Shown here one piece after another: positions 8,831-15,673 of a DNA stretch of 64,000 bases; within the stretch, counting starts at the first letter, position 1; each line of letters starts with the position of its first letter. The notes under the pieces are model-generated. The model searched no databases, was not told the DNA's origin, and was given only the letters and a program-made list of their open reading frames with translations. Origin of the DNA: Clostridiales bacterium (GTDB taxonomy: Bacteria > Bacillota > Clostridia > Oscillospirales > Oscillospiraceae); the NCBI GenBank assembly GCA_019418025.1, contig DYCR01000003.1, forward strand, positions 49,760 through 113,759. Reading direction: 5' to 3'. Made by a program: the position numbers and the translations under genes.

Positions 8831-8917
8831 ATAGGTAAGGAAAAGGATTTGCCCTCGCATACTGTCCACCTTCCGATCTGCGATCAAAAATCCACATGAT
8901 GAAAGGATGAATCTGCG

Positions 8918-9349
8918 ATGACAAAAAAGAAAGCCCCCATTGTAACAGCTGCCGTATTGGTCTGCGCACTGGCTGTGGGTTCGGCACATGCCATGACGGT
9001 TTCCCCAACCATCGATCCATCCGTCCCCACGGTTTCTGCCGAGGCTCAGTCCCGTGATTTAATAATCAATTCCGGTACGATATCTAATGGTACAGGACTG
9101 AACGAAACCTACAACTTGAGCCCCTCAAACGGCAGATATATCAATCTGTATGTAGAAAACACCGGCAGTGTGGCTATTGTCACCTCCATCAACGGGCAGG
9201 GTGATCGTACCTTCCAGCCCGGCGAAAAGGGTCATATCTCCATCACCGCCTCTTGGTATAGTCGGAACTATCAATTTAAGGCGACACCTCTTGGTGGTCA
9301 GGCTACATTCTTCTACGCAACTGCTCAGCGTGATAACCCTGTAGACTAA
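8918..9349 (+). CDS. Small secreted protein of unknown function, copy 1
   Basis: 143 residues that I do not recognise. Residues 1-25 form a clear signal peptide (MTKKK, then a hydrophobic core, then GSAHA), predicting export and cleavage after HA. The mature part of about 118 residues has no cysteine and no anchor, and is rich in Ser, Thr, Asn and Gly with alternating hydrophobics (RYINLYVENTGSVAIVTSI), suggesting a beta-sandwich. It ends QRDNPVD. A paralog lies 718 bases downstream. The gene has its own promoter, SD (GAAAGGATG) and terminator, so each copy is an independent unit. Confidence 0.85.
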   Translation: MTKKKAPIVTAAVLVCALAVGSAHAMTVSPTIDPSVPTVSAEAQSRDLIINSGTISNGTGLNETYNLSPSNGRYINLYVENTGSVAIVTSINGQGDRTFQPGEKGHISITASWYSRNYQFKATPLGGQATFFYATAQRDNPVD

Positions 9350-9400
9350 TCACGAGCCGTTCTCCCGTTTGCCGCAGCTGCGGCAGTCCATCAAAATTTT

Positions 9401-9433
9401 GCGTGCCGGAACCTCTGTTTCGGCACGCTTTTT
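9401..9433 (+). terminator. Terminator of secreted protein copy 1
   Basis: Stem GCGTGCCG/CGGCACGC with a 12-base loop, then TTTTT. Confidence 0.88.
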
Positions 9434-9519
9434 GTTGCAATCAGGGGAAAAACGGAGAAAAATCGTTGATTTACACAAAAATCGCCCCTCTTTTTTGTAA
9501 GGCCCTGCCGCAAATAGGC

Positions 9520-9548
9520 TTGACGCTTGAATATGCGTGGGGTAACAT
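9520..9548 (+). promoter_or_regulatory. Promoter of secreted protein copy 2
   Basis: TTGACG, 17-base spacer, TAACAT, identical to the promoter at 8802-8830. Confidence 0.65.
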
Positions 9549-9635
9549 ATAGGTAAGGAAAAGGATTTGCCCTCGCATACTGTCCACCTTCCGATCTGCG
9601 ATCAAAAATCCACATGATGAAAGGATGAATCTGCG

Positions 9636-10070
9636 ATGACAAAAAAGAAAGCCCCCATTATGGCATCTGCCGTATTGGTCTGCGCACTGGCTGTGGGTTC
9701 GGCACACGCCATGACGGTTTCCCCAACCATCGATTCGGCTGTCCCCACGGTTTCTGCCGAGGTACAGCACCGAGATTTAGAACTCGGTTCCGGTACCATA
9801 TACGACAACGGAAACGGGTGGAAAGATTATTATAAGCTGAGTCCCGACAATGGTAAGTATATCAACCTGTATGTGGAAAACCTCGGCAGCGTGGCCGTCG
9901 TTGCCTCCATCAACGACCAGAGCAAGCGTACCTTCCAACCCGGCGAAAAGGGTCATATCTCCATCACCGCCTCTTGGTACAGTCGAAACTATGAATTCAA
10001 GATCTCACCTCTCGGTGGTGATGCCACATTCTTCTATGCAATGGCTCAGCGCGATAACCCTGTCCCCTAA
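9636..10070 (+). CDS. Small secreted protein of unknown function, copy 2
   Basis: 144-residue paralog of the protein at 8918. The signal peptide and the C-terminal half (RYTFQPGEKGHISITASW-like segment, AQRDNPV ending) are nearly unchanged, but residues of about 45-65 are clearly different (ELGSGTIYDNGNGWKDYYK against a NSGTISNGTGLNETYN version). Divergence focused on one internal stretch between conserved flanks suggests that this stretch is a surface loop under diversifying selection or replaced by recombination. Exported, no anchor seen; function unknown. Confidence 0.85.
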   Translation: MTKKKAPIMASAVLVCALAVGSAHAMTVSPTIDSAVPTVSAEVQHRDLELGSGTIYDNGNGWKDYYKLSPDNGKYINLYVENLGSVAVVASINDQSKRTFQPGEKGHISITASWYSRNYEFKISPLGGDATFFYAMAQRDNPVP

Positions 10071-10121
10071 TCACGAGCCGTTCTCCCGTTTGCCGCAGCT
10101 GCGGCAGTCCATCAAAATTTT

Positions 10122-10154
10122 GCGTGCCGGAACCTCTGTTTCGGCACGCTTTTT
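10122..10154 (+). terminator. Terminator of secreted protein copy 2
   Basis: Same stem-loop as at 9401-9433, followed by TTTTT. Confidence 0.88.
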
Positions 10155-10155
10155 G

Positions 10156-10184
10156 TTGCAATCAGGGGCAAAAAGCGGTATGAT
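10156..10184 (+). promoter_or_regulatory. Promoter of the ParB-BMP gene
   Basis: TTGCAA, 17-base spacer, TATGAT (10179-10184). The -35 touches the T-run of the preceding terminator. Confidence 0.6.
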
Positions 10185-10236
10185 ATCCTTACATTATCAT
10201 TGATGTGTCACCGTGCATTGAAGGAGGACTTTTGCA

Positions 10237-12168
10237 ATGAATCAGACGGAAGCACGTGAACAATATAACCGAGCCCTCCGGATGGGCAAATCCGAGGCCA
10301 GAGAACGTCTCATGAAGGGTCAGGACCCCAATCCGGCTGTTCTTGATGATATGATCAGCGATGCCCTTGCAGAATCCAGTCAGTATGTCGGATTAGTGGA
10401 CATTCCCGTTGAGCGGATCGTCGGCACCAAGACCGCAGGGCGGATCACCGCTTTCACCGCCGGATTTTTGCCGCTTCTGGATATCAAATCCGAGTTCGCA
10501 GTGAAGTGGATCAGCCTCTGCATGGCCCACATGACCGACGAGGGCATCCGTGACCCCATCACCTGCTATGAGTATCTGGGCAATTTCTATGTGCAGGAGG
10601 GCAACAAGCGGGTCAGCGTGCTGAAATACTACGGCGCGTCCCGCATCCCCGGCATTGTCCACCGGATCGTCCCGCCCCTGAGCGAGGATCTGCGGGTCCG
10701 GGCCTATTACGAATTTCTGGATTTTTACAAGGCCACCAAGATCTATGATGTCCAGTTCACCCAGCCCGGGCAGTATGCCAAGCTGATCAGTGCCATCGGC
10801 CTGCCCATGGGCGAGCCTTGGGCCGAGGAGGACCGCCGCCGGTTCCGTGCCTATTTCCAGTATTTCAAGGAAGCCTTTTACGAGCTGGGCGGTGCCTCCC
10901 TGTACAGCCAGCCCGAGGATGCCCTGCTGCTGTGGCTGGAGCTTTACAGCTATCTGGATCTGGGCAAAATGTCCACAAGCGAGCTGAAAACCTCCTTGCA
11001 GGAGATGTGGGACAACGTCATCGCCATGGACTCCCCCATCCCCGTGGTCTCCACCGAGGTCCCTGCCGACCCCAAGGCCGGCTTCTTCAGCAAGATGATC
11101 CGCAAGGACTGCATCCATGTGGCATTCATCCACCAACGGACCGTGGAGACAAGCCCCTGGACCATGGCCCACGATGCCGGCAGACAGCATCTGGAGAAGG
11201 CTCTGGGCAAGCAGGTATCGGTGCAGAGCTGCTTCGGGGCCGACACCCCCGAGCTTGCCGAGCAGATGATGGAGCAGGCCATCGAATCAGGAGCCGACGT
11301 GATCTTTGCCACCACGCCTCCTCTGATTGCCCCCTGCCTGAAGATCTCGGTGAAATACCCCCACGTGAAGGTCCTCAACTGCTCGGTGCATATGCCCTAT
11401 TCCACCGTCCGCACCTATTACAGCCGGGTCTATGAGGGCAAATTCATCACCGGTGCCATTGCCGGAGCCATGGCCAAAAACGACCGGATCGGCTATGTAG
11501 GCTCCTACCCCATCCACGGTGTCCCCGCCGCCATCAATGCCTTTGCCTTGGGCGCGCTGATGACCAATCCCCGGGCAAGGATCGAGCTGAAATGGTCCTG
11601 CCTGCCCGGCAACCCCACCGAGGAATTTTTGCAGGAGGGCATTCGGGTGATCTCCAATCGGGACACCCCCGTACAGGACCGCCTGTTCACCGACTCCGGC
11701 ACCTATATGGTCAATGACGACGGCACCTTCGTATCTTTGGGCTCCCCCACGTGGATGTGGGGCAAGTTCTATGAAAACGTGGTGCGATCCATGCTCAACG
11801 GCGCATGGGACGGCGAAAAGGCCGGAAAGATCGTCAACTACTGGTGGGGCATGAGCAGCGGCGTCATTGACATCGCTTTGGGTGACGAGCTGCCCGACGG
11901 CGTCCGCACCCTTGCCACCATGCTGCGCACAGGGCTGCGTCAGGGCATGATCGACCCGTTTTTCCGCAAGATCGTCGCACAGGACGGCACCGTCATCAAC
12001 GACGGCAGCCGCACCCTCTCCCCGGATGACCTGCTGCATATGGACTGGCTGTGTGAAAATGTCCACGGCTCCATTCCCCGATATGAGGAGGTCCTCCCCA
12101 TTTCCCGTCCCATGGTCAAGCTTTTGGGGGTGTTCCCCCCGGAAAATCCTGAGGAGGTGACCCCGTGA
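10237..12168 (+). CDS. Cytosolic fusion of a ParB-like domain and a BMP-type ligand-binding domain
   Basis: 643 residues with no signal peptide, lipobox or membrane segment. Residues 50-145 resemble a ParB/Srx-like N-terminal fold (VGLVDIPVERIVGTKTAGR, then GIRDPITCYEYLGNFYVQ and EGNKRVSVLKY). From about residue 290 to 590 the protein matches the BMP (basic membrane protein) family of nucleoside-binding proteins (IHVAFIH, GADVIFATTPP, YSRVYEGKFITGAIAGAMAK, IGYVGSYPIHG). BMP proteins are normally exported lipoproteins of ABC nucleoside importers; here no transporter genes are adjacent. An intracellular nucleoside or nucleotide sensor is an inference. SD is AAGGAGGA. It overlaps the next gene by four bases. 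Confidence 0.82.
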   Translation: MNQTEAREQYNRALRMGKSEARERLMKGQDPNPAVLDDMISDALAESSQYVGLVDIPVERIVGTKTAGRITAFTAGFLPLLDIKSEFAVKWISLCMAHMTDEGIRDPITCYEYLGNFYVQEGNKRVSVLKYYGASRIPGIVHRIVPPLSEDLRVRAYYEFLDFYKATKIYDVQFTQPGQYAKLISAIGLPMGEPWAEEDRRRFRAYFQYFKEAFYELGGASLYSQPEDALLLWLELYSYLDLGKMSTSELKTSLQEMWDNVIAMDSPIPVVSTEVPADPKAGFFSKMIRKDCIHVAFIHQRTVETSPWTMAHDAGRQHLEKALGKQVSVQSCFGADTPELAEQMMEQAIESGADVIFATTPPLIAPCLKISVKYPHVKVLNCSVHMPYSTVRTYYSRVYEGKFITGAIAGAMAKNDRIGYVGSYPIHGVPAAINAFALGALMTNPRARIELKWSCLPGNPTEEFLQEGIRVISNRDTPVQDRLFTDSGTYMVNDDGTFVSLGSPTWMWGKFYENVVRSMLNGAWDGEKAGKIVNYWWGMSSGVIDIALGDELPDGVRTLATMLRTGLRQGMIDPFFRKIVAQDGTVINDGSRTLSPDDLLHMDWLCENVHGSIPRYEEVLPISRPMVKLLGVFPPENPEEVTP

Positions 12169-12830
12169 AGATACTCGCAGTTGCAGACGAAGAATGTAAC
12201 GCCCTGTGGGACCACTATGTCCCCGGGCGGCTGAAGGACTATGACCTGATCCTGTCATGCGGGGATCTGAAGCCCTCCTACCTGTCGTTTCTGGTGACCA
12301 TGGCCCGGTGCCCTGTGATGTATGTCCACGGCAACCACGACACCAGCTACGAGCGCAATCCTCCGGAGGGCTGCGACTGCATCGACGGCAAGCTCGTCAC
12401 TTACAAGGGTCTGCGGATTCTGGGTCTGGGCGGATGCTATAAATACCGCCCCGGGCCGTTTCAGTACACCGAAAGCCAGATGCGTAAGCAGATCCGCAAG
12501 CTCAAGCGCAAGATCAAGCGGGCAGGCGGCGTGGATATCGTGGTCACCCATGCGCCGCCTCTGGGCGTGGGGGATGCCGAGGACCCGGCTCATCGGGGCT
12601 TTCAGGCATTTCTGGACCTGATCGACACCTACCACCCCACCTATCTGCTCCACGGTCATGTGCATCTGAGCTATGACCACACCATTCAGCGGGAAAAGGA
12701 ATATCACGGCACCAAGGTCATCAACACCTGTGAGCGGTTCGTGCTGGATGTGCCGGACCCACAAATCACCACCACAAAAATGCAGGAATTTTGTGATACA
12801 TTTATGCGTCTTTCCGGAAAAACATATTGA
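12165..12830 (+). CDS. Metallophosphoesterase (calcineurin-like)
   Basis: 221-residue dinuclear-metal phosphoesterase. Visible motifs are SCGDL, VHGNHD, VTHAPPLG and LHGHVHLSY. The usual first motif DxH is replaced by ADEECNALWD, a variant seen in a subgroup of this family, so the metal site may differ. The GTG start overlaps the stop of the ParB-BMP gene (GTGA) and has GAGGAGGTGA in front, so the two proteins are translationally coupled and probably act together. Substrate unknown. Its stop codon overlaps the -35 of the rpsF promoter. Confidence 0.88.
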   Translation: MKILAVADEECNALWDHYVPGRLKDYDLILSCGDLKPSYLSFLVTMARCPVMYVHGNHDTSYERNPPEGCDCIDGKLVTYKGLRILGLGGCYKYRPGPFQYTESQMRKQIRKLKRKIKRAGGVDIVVTHAPPLGVGDAEDPAHRGFQAFLDLIDTYHPTYLLHGHVHLSYDHTIQREKEYHGTKVINTCERFVLDVPDPQITTTKMQEFCDTFMRLSGKTY

Positions 12831-12855
12831 CAAATCTGTTTTTTAGGGATATAAT
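12827..12855 (+). promoter_or_regulatory. Consensus sigma-A promoter of rpsF-ssb-rpsR
   Basis: Perfect TTGACA (12827-12832), 17-base spacer, perfect TATAAT (12850-12855). The surrounding ACATATTGACAAATCTG is also found at the tRNA-Val promoter (18591-18607). Confidence 0.92.
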
Positions 12856-12861
12856 GAGTCA

Positions 12862-12925
12862 GTCTATGAATAGACAATCCTTGCTCCCAGTGTGCCTGGG
12901 GGCCAAACGTCCAAAAGGAGGTGCA
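12862..12925 (+). promoter_or_regulatory. rpsF leader, possible S6:S18 autoregulatory RNA
   Basis: The leader between promoter and rpsF can form a small hairpin (GTCTAT/ATAGAC) and a second one around CCCAG-TGTGC-CTGGG just before the SD. rpsF operons in Firmicutes often carry an S6:S18-binding leader here. Position and second stem fit, but I did not confirm the conserved loop. Confidence 0.35.
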
Positions 12926-12931
12926 AACAAC

Positions 12932-13228
12932 ATGGCTAAGATTACCGGTAAGTATGAGGTGCTCTACATCATCGATGCTACCATCGGTGAAGAGGGTATC
13001 GCAGCACTTGTGGAAAAATTCAAGGCAATGGTGGAAGCGGAGGGTACTCTGACCAACATTGACCAGTGGGGCAAGCGTCGTCTGGCTTACCTCATCAATG
13101 ATATGGCTGAGGGCTACTACGTTCTGATGAACTTCGAGTCCAAGCCCGAGTTCCCCGCTGAGCTGGAGCGTGTGATGAAGATCACCGAAGGCGTTATGCG
13201 CTGCATGACCACCACCGTGGAAGAGTAA
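12932..13228 (+). CDS. rpsF: 30S ribosomal protein bS6
   Basis: Ribosomal protein of the 30S platform that binds together with bS18. 98 residues, with the typical KYEVLYIIDATIGEEGI start and the IDQWGKRRLAYLIND core. The ATG at 12932 follows AAAGGAGGTG; an in-frame extension upstream runs through the promoter and is not real. First gene of the rpsF-ssb-rpsR operon. Confidence 0.97.
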   Translation: MAKITGKYEVLYIIDATIGEEGIAALVEKFKAMVEAEGTLTNIDQWGKRRLAYLINDMAEGYYVLMNFESKPEFPAELERVMKITEGVMRCMTTTVEE

Positions 13229-13240
13229 GGAGGAGTTCTA

Positions 13241-13729
13241 ATGCTCAACCACATCACCATCATGGGTCGCCTGACCCGTGATCCCGAACTGCGCCGTACC
13301 GGCAGTGGCATCGCCGTGGCCAGCTTCACGCTGGCTGTCGACCGTGACTACTCCCCCAGAGACGGCGGCGAACGGGAAACGGATTTCATTGACTGCGTTG
13401 CTTGGCGTCAGACCGGAGAATTTGTCTCCAAGTATTTCACCAAGGGCCGCATGGCAGTGGTATCCGGCCGTCTCCAGATTCGCAGCTGGAACGACAAAGA
13501 CGGAAACAAGCGTCGCACCGCCGAGATCGTGGCAGACAATGTCTACTTCGGCGACAGCAAGCGTGACGATCAGGGCAGCAACAGCTCCTATGGTGGAAAC
13601 ACCTACGGCGGCAACAGCTCCTACGATCACCCCCAGAGCGGCGGCTTTGGCGGTTACAGTGCGCCCACTTCGGCTCCTGTGTCCGATTTCGCTATGCTGG
13701 AAGATGACGATGCTCAGCTTCCCTTCTAA
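13241..13729 (+). CDS. ssb: Single-stranded DNA-binding protein
   Basis: Binds and protects single-stranded DNA in replication and repair. 162 residues: OB fold in 1-105 (NHITIMGRLTRDPELRRTGSG, DFIDCVAWRQTGEF), a flexible linker rich in Gly, Ser, Asn and Tyr (about 110-150), and the acidic tip DDDAQLPF that recruits partner proteins. Thirteen bases after rpsF, in the usual Firmicutes order. Confidence 0.97.
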   Translation: MLNHITIMGRLTRDPELRRTGSGIAVASFTLAVDRDYSPRDGGERETDFIDCVAWRQTGEFVSKYFTKGRMAVVSGRLQIRSWNDKDGNKRRTAEIVADNVYFGDSKRDDQGSNSSYGGNTYGGNSSYDHPQSGGFGGYSAPTSAPVSDFAMLEDDDAQLPF

Positions 13730-13768
13730 TTCTTGAATTTTCTACAATGCTAACAAGGAGGAATCATC

Positions 13769-14005
13769 ATGGCTAACGAACAGCGTGTCCGTCCCCGCAA
13801 GCGTAAGAAGGTTTGTTCTTTCTGCGTTGACAAGGTGACTGCTATCGATTACAAGGACACTGCAAAGCTGCGCCGTTACCTGTCCGAGCGTGGCAAGATC
13901 CTGCCCCGCCGTACCACCGGTACCTGTGCTGCTCATCAGCGTAATCTGACCACCGCCATCAAGCGTGCTCGCCAGATTGCTCTGCTGCCCTACGTTGCAG
14001 ACTAA
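13769..14005 (+). CDS. rpsR: 30S ribosomal protein bS18
   Basis: 78-residue partner of bS6 on the 30S platform. Typical KVCSFCVDK start, YKDTAKLRRYLSERGKILPRRTTGTCA core and HQRNLTTAIKRARQIALLPY end. The pair of cysteines near the N-terminus (CSFC) is the zinc-type variant remnant. Last gene of the operon, followed by a strong terminator. Confidence 0.97.
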   Translation: MANEQRVRPRKRKKVCSFCVDKVTAIDYKDTAKLRRYLSERGKILPRRTTGTCAAHQRNLTTAIKRARQIALLPYVAD

Positions 14006-14019
14006 TTGGATAAGCTATA

Positions 14020-14048
14020 CCCCCGAAGGATTTTCCTTCGGGGGTTTT
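14020..14048 (+). terminator. Terminator of rpsF-ssb-rpsR
   Basis: Eleven-base stem CCCCCGAAGGA/TCCTTCGGGGG, three-base loop, then TTTT. Confidence 0.93.
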
Positions 14049-14050
14049 AT

Positions 14051-14314
14051 CCTTTTGTTTTGAAAATGCATCACCGCCTCCGGCTGTCCACCCCTCGGCC
14101 AAAGCTTCCGATTTTGCAGAGCAGGGATGCCGCAGAGGCTTTTATTTTTTTCCACAGAGATGTCACATTTTGTGGAATTTTCCTCAAGATCCCGAATATA
14201 ATCCCCCGATTTCAAAAGCGACTCTCAGAATTTTTCCACATTTTGTGTCCATGCTGTGGAGAAAATCCAAATCCCCCCCGCCCCCAAACACCCAGTGGGT
14301 GCTTCAAACAGACC
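14051..14314. other. Intergenic stretch with four DnaA-box-like nonamers
   Basis: No credible gene. Four nonamers with a CCACA core lie within 116 bases: TTTTCCACA (14148), TGTGGAATT (14171), TTTTCCACA (14232) and TGTGGAGAA (14255). Two are one mismatch from the DnaA consensus TTATCCACA. No dnaA, dnaN or AT-rich unwinding element is seen, so this is only suggestive of DnaA binding. Confidence 0.35.
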
Positions 14315-14346
14315 AAAAGCCCCGATGCATACGCATCGGGGCTTTT
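14315..14346. terminator. Bidirectional terminator
   Basis: Fourteen-base stem AAAAGCCCCGATGC/GCATCGGGGCTTTT with a four-base loop. T-runs exist in both directions, serving the minus-strand araC gene and read-through from rpsR. Confidence 0.85.
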
Positions 14347-14351
14347 ACAGC

Positions 14352-14372
14352 CTGCCCGAAACCCTCGGGCAG
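14352..14372 (-). terminator. Second hairpin after the araC-type gene
   Basis: Stem CTGCCCGA/TCGGGCAG, 24 bases beyond the araC stop on the minus strand, without a clear T-run of its own. Confidence 0.45.
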
Positions 14373-14396
14373 ACTCTTATAAATCGGGCATCCCGA

Positions 14397-15554
14397 TCAG
14401 CGGACGGACTTGGCATACTCCGTGGGGGTAATGCCGAATTTATCCTTAAACTGGCGGGAAAAATGGTGGACCGTAGAATATTGCAGCACCGCGGCGATCT
14501 CCGTGAAATTCATGTTATCCTCGCGGATCATCTGCTTGCTCTCCTGCAGCTTCACCCGACGGATATACTCACCCGGAGAAATCTGCAAATTTTTGCGGAA
14601 GAGGGCCGTCAGATAACTGGGACTGACATCCACATGACGGGCCACCGACGGAACGGTAAGCTTTTCCCGAACATGGGTGCTGATAAACTGCTGGGCCCGT
14701 CGGATGATCTCATTTTCAGAATTCACGGAATTTGCCGTCCGCAGCTTCACCTGAGAGGGGCAGGCCTGCTCCCGCAGCAGGGTCAGCAGCAGGATCTGCA
14801 AGCTGCAGATCATCATATCCTCGGAATAATCGTCCATCTGGTCATGCTCCCGCAGCAGCCGCTGAAGCATCGGCACCGCCGACTGAGGGATGGAAAATTT
14901 CCGATTGAACAGACTCTCCGGACACTCACCGTCCAGATCAAAGCTGATGGTGATATAGCTTGCGGCGATATCATCCTCGGCATACTGCATGTGCCACTGA
15001 TTGGGAGCATAGATCACAAGATCCCCCTGATTCAGCTGAAGATCCACACCGTCCGCCACAGAATGGATGGCACCCTTGTCCACATAGGTCAGCTCCAGAG
15101 GCTTGTGGGCCTCGCCGGGGAAAATGAAGCCCTTTTCCTTCTCGTGGTAAAAGAAGGTGTAGATGCTGTCCACGGCAATATGGCGGCTCATGCGGTAATT
15201 TTCCCCGCCGCCGTCCTTGGTGATCTCCTCCGGCAGACGCTCCCCTGCCATCTCCACACTGGAGGCATCCTGATAGGGGCAGAGGGAAAAGCAAATCCCC
15301 GGCTTGATGCAAACGACCTTATCCAGATAAAAATGCTGAAACGCCTCCCCATCGGCCGAGGCAGAAAGCACCGTCATATTCTCGTGGTTGCGCAGCCACA
15401 CCTCCGAGTCGCAGCGATACACACGGCGCTCATGCTTGTCCAGCTTCACCACATGGCTCTGGGCCGCCTTATCCAGCAGATCCCGAGCCGCCACACGCTC
15501 TGACTCGATGCTGCCATAGCTTTGGAAAGACAATTGATTCAGATTACAAATCAT
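14397..15554 (-). CDS. AraC-family transcriptional regulator
   Basis: 385-residue regulator. The N-terminal and middle part (about 1-270) includes a cupin-like sensor segment (KPLELTYVDKGAIHSV, QGDLVIYAPNQWHMQY), and the last 100 residues hold the paired HTH of AraC/XylS (LTVPSVARHVDVSPSYLTALF, ISPGEYIRRVKLQESKQMI, FTEIAAVLQYSTVHHFSRQF). The start at 15554 follows CGGAGG; an in-frame ATG seven codons earlier lacks an SD. Such proteins usually sense a sugar, but no transport genes lie adjacent, so the target is unknown. Confidence 0.9.
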   Translation of the reverse strand: MICNLNQLSFQSYGSIESERVAARDLLDKAAQSHVVKLDKHERRVYRCDSEVWLRNHENMTVLSASADGEAFQHFYLDKVVCIKPGICFSLCPYQDASSVEMAGERLPEEITKDGGGENYRMSRHIAVDSIYTFFYHEKEKGFIFPGEAHKPLELTYVDKGAIHSVADGVDLQLNQGDLVIYAPNQWHMQYAEDDIAASYITISFDLDGECPESLFNRKFSIPQSAVPMLQRLLREHDQMDDYSEDMMICSLQILLLTLLREQACPSQVKLRTANSVNSENEIIRRAQQFISTHVREKLTVPSVARHVDVSPSYLTALFRKNLQISPGEYIRRVKLQESKQMIREDNMNFTEIAAVLQYSTVHHFSRQFKDKFGITPTEYAKSVR

Positions 15555-15586
15555 ATCAGCAAACCTCCGGGGCACGTAAATAATAA

Positions 15587-15611
15587 AAGGGGGACAAATT
15601 TTGTCCCCCTT
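15587..15611 (-). terminator. Hairpin between obgE and the araC-type gene
   Basis: Near-perfect palindrome AAGGGGGACAAA/TTTGTCCCCCTT, followed on the minus strand by TTATTATTT. It lies directly downstream of the araC-type -10, so besides ending obgE transcripts it could stall RNA made from the araC promoter. Confidence 0.7.
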
Positions 15612-15640
15612 ATTATACTAAACAGAATCGAAAATGGCAA
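15612..15640 (-). promoter_or_regulatory. Sigma-A promoter of the araC-type gene
   Basis: Minus strand: TTGCCA (15635-15640), 17-base spacer, TATAAT (15612-15617). Transcription would start in or next to the hairpin at 15587-15611. Confidence 0.65.
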
Positions 15641-15673
15641 AGCTTTTTTGCAAAATATTGCAAAATCCTGCAT

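Larger units (their letters stand above)
8731..9447 (+). repeat. Tandem duplication, copy 1
   Basis: A unit of about 718 bases repeated directly at 9451-10168. It contains the last six codons of the Nudix gene, a leader of about 165 bases with a promoter, one small secreted-protein gene, a palindrome (GCCGCAGCTGCGGC at 9371) and a terminator. Leader, signal-peptide codons and terminator are nearly identical between copies, whereas the middle of the gene differs. Confidence 0.95.
9451..10168 (+). repeat. Tandem duplication, copy 2
   Basis: Second copy of the 718-base unit. It starts with AACGGAGAAAAATCGTTGA, a one-base-shorter relic of the Nudix gene's last codons (AACGGCGAAAAAATTCGTTGA at 8731), which marks the left breakpoint of the original duplication. 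It ends at GCAATCAGGGG. Confidence 0.93.

Noticed and set aside
14051..14314. Replication origin
   Set aside because: Only degenerate DnaA-box-like nonamers; no dnaA/dnaN genes or AT-rich unwinding element, so an oriC call is not justified.
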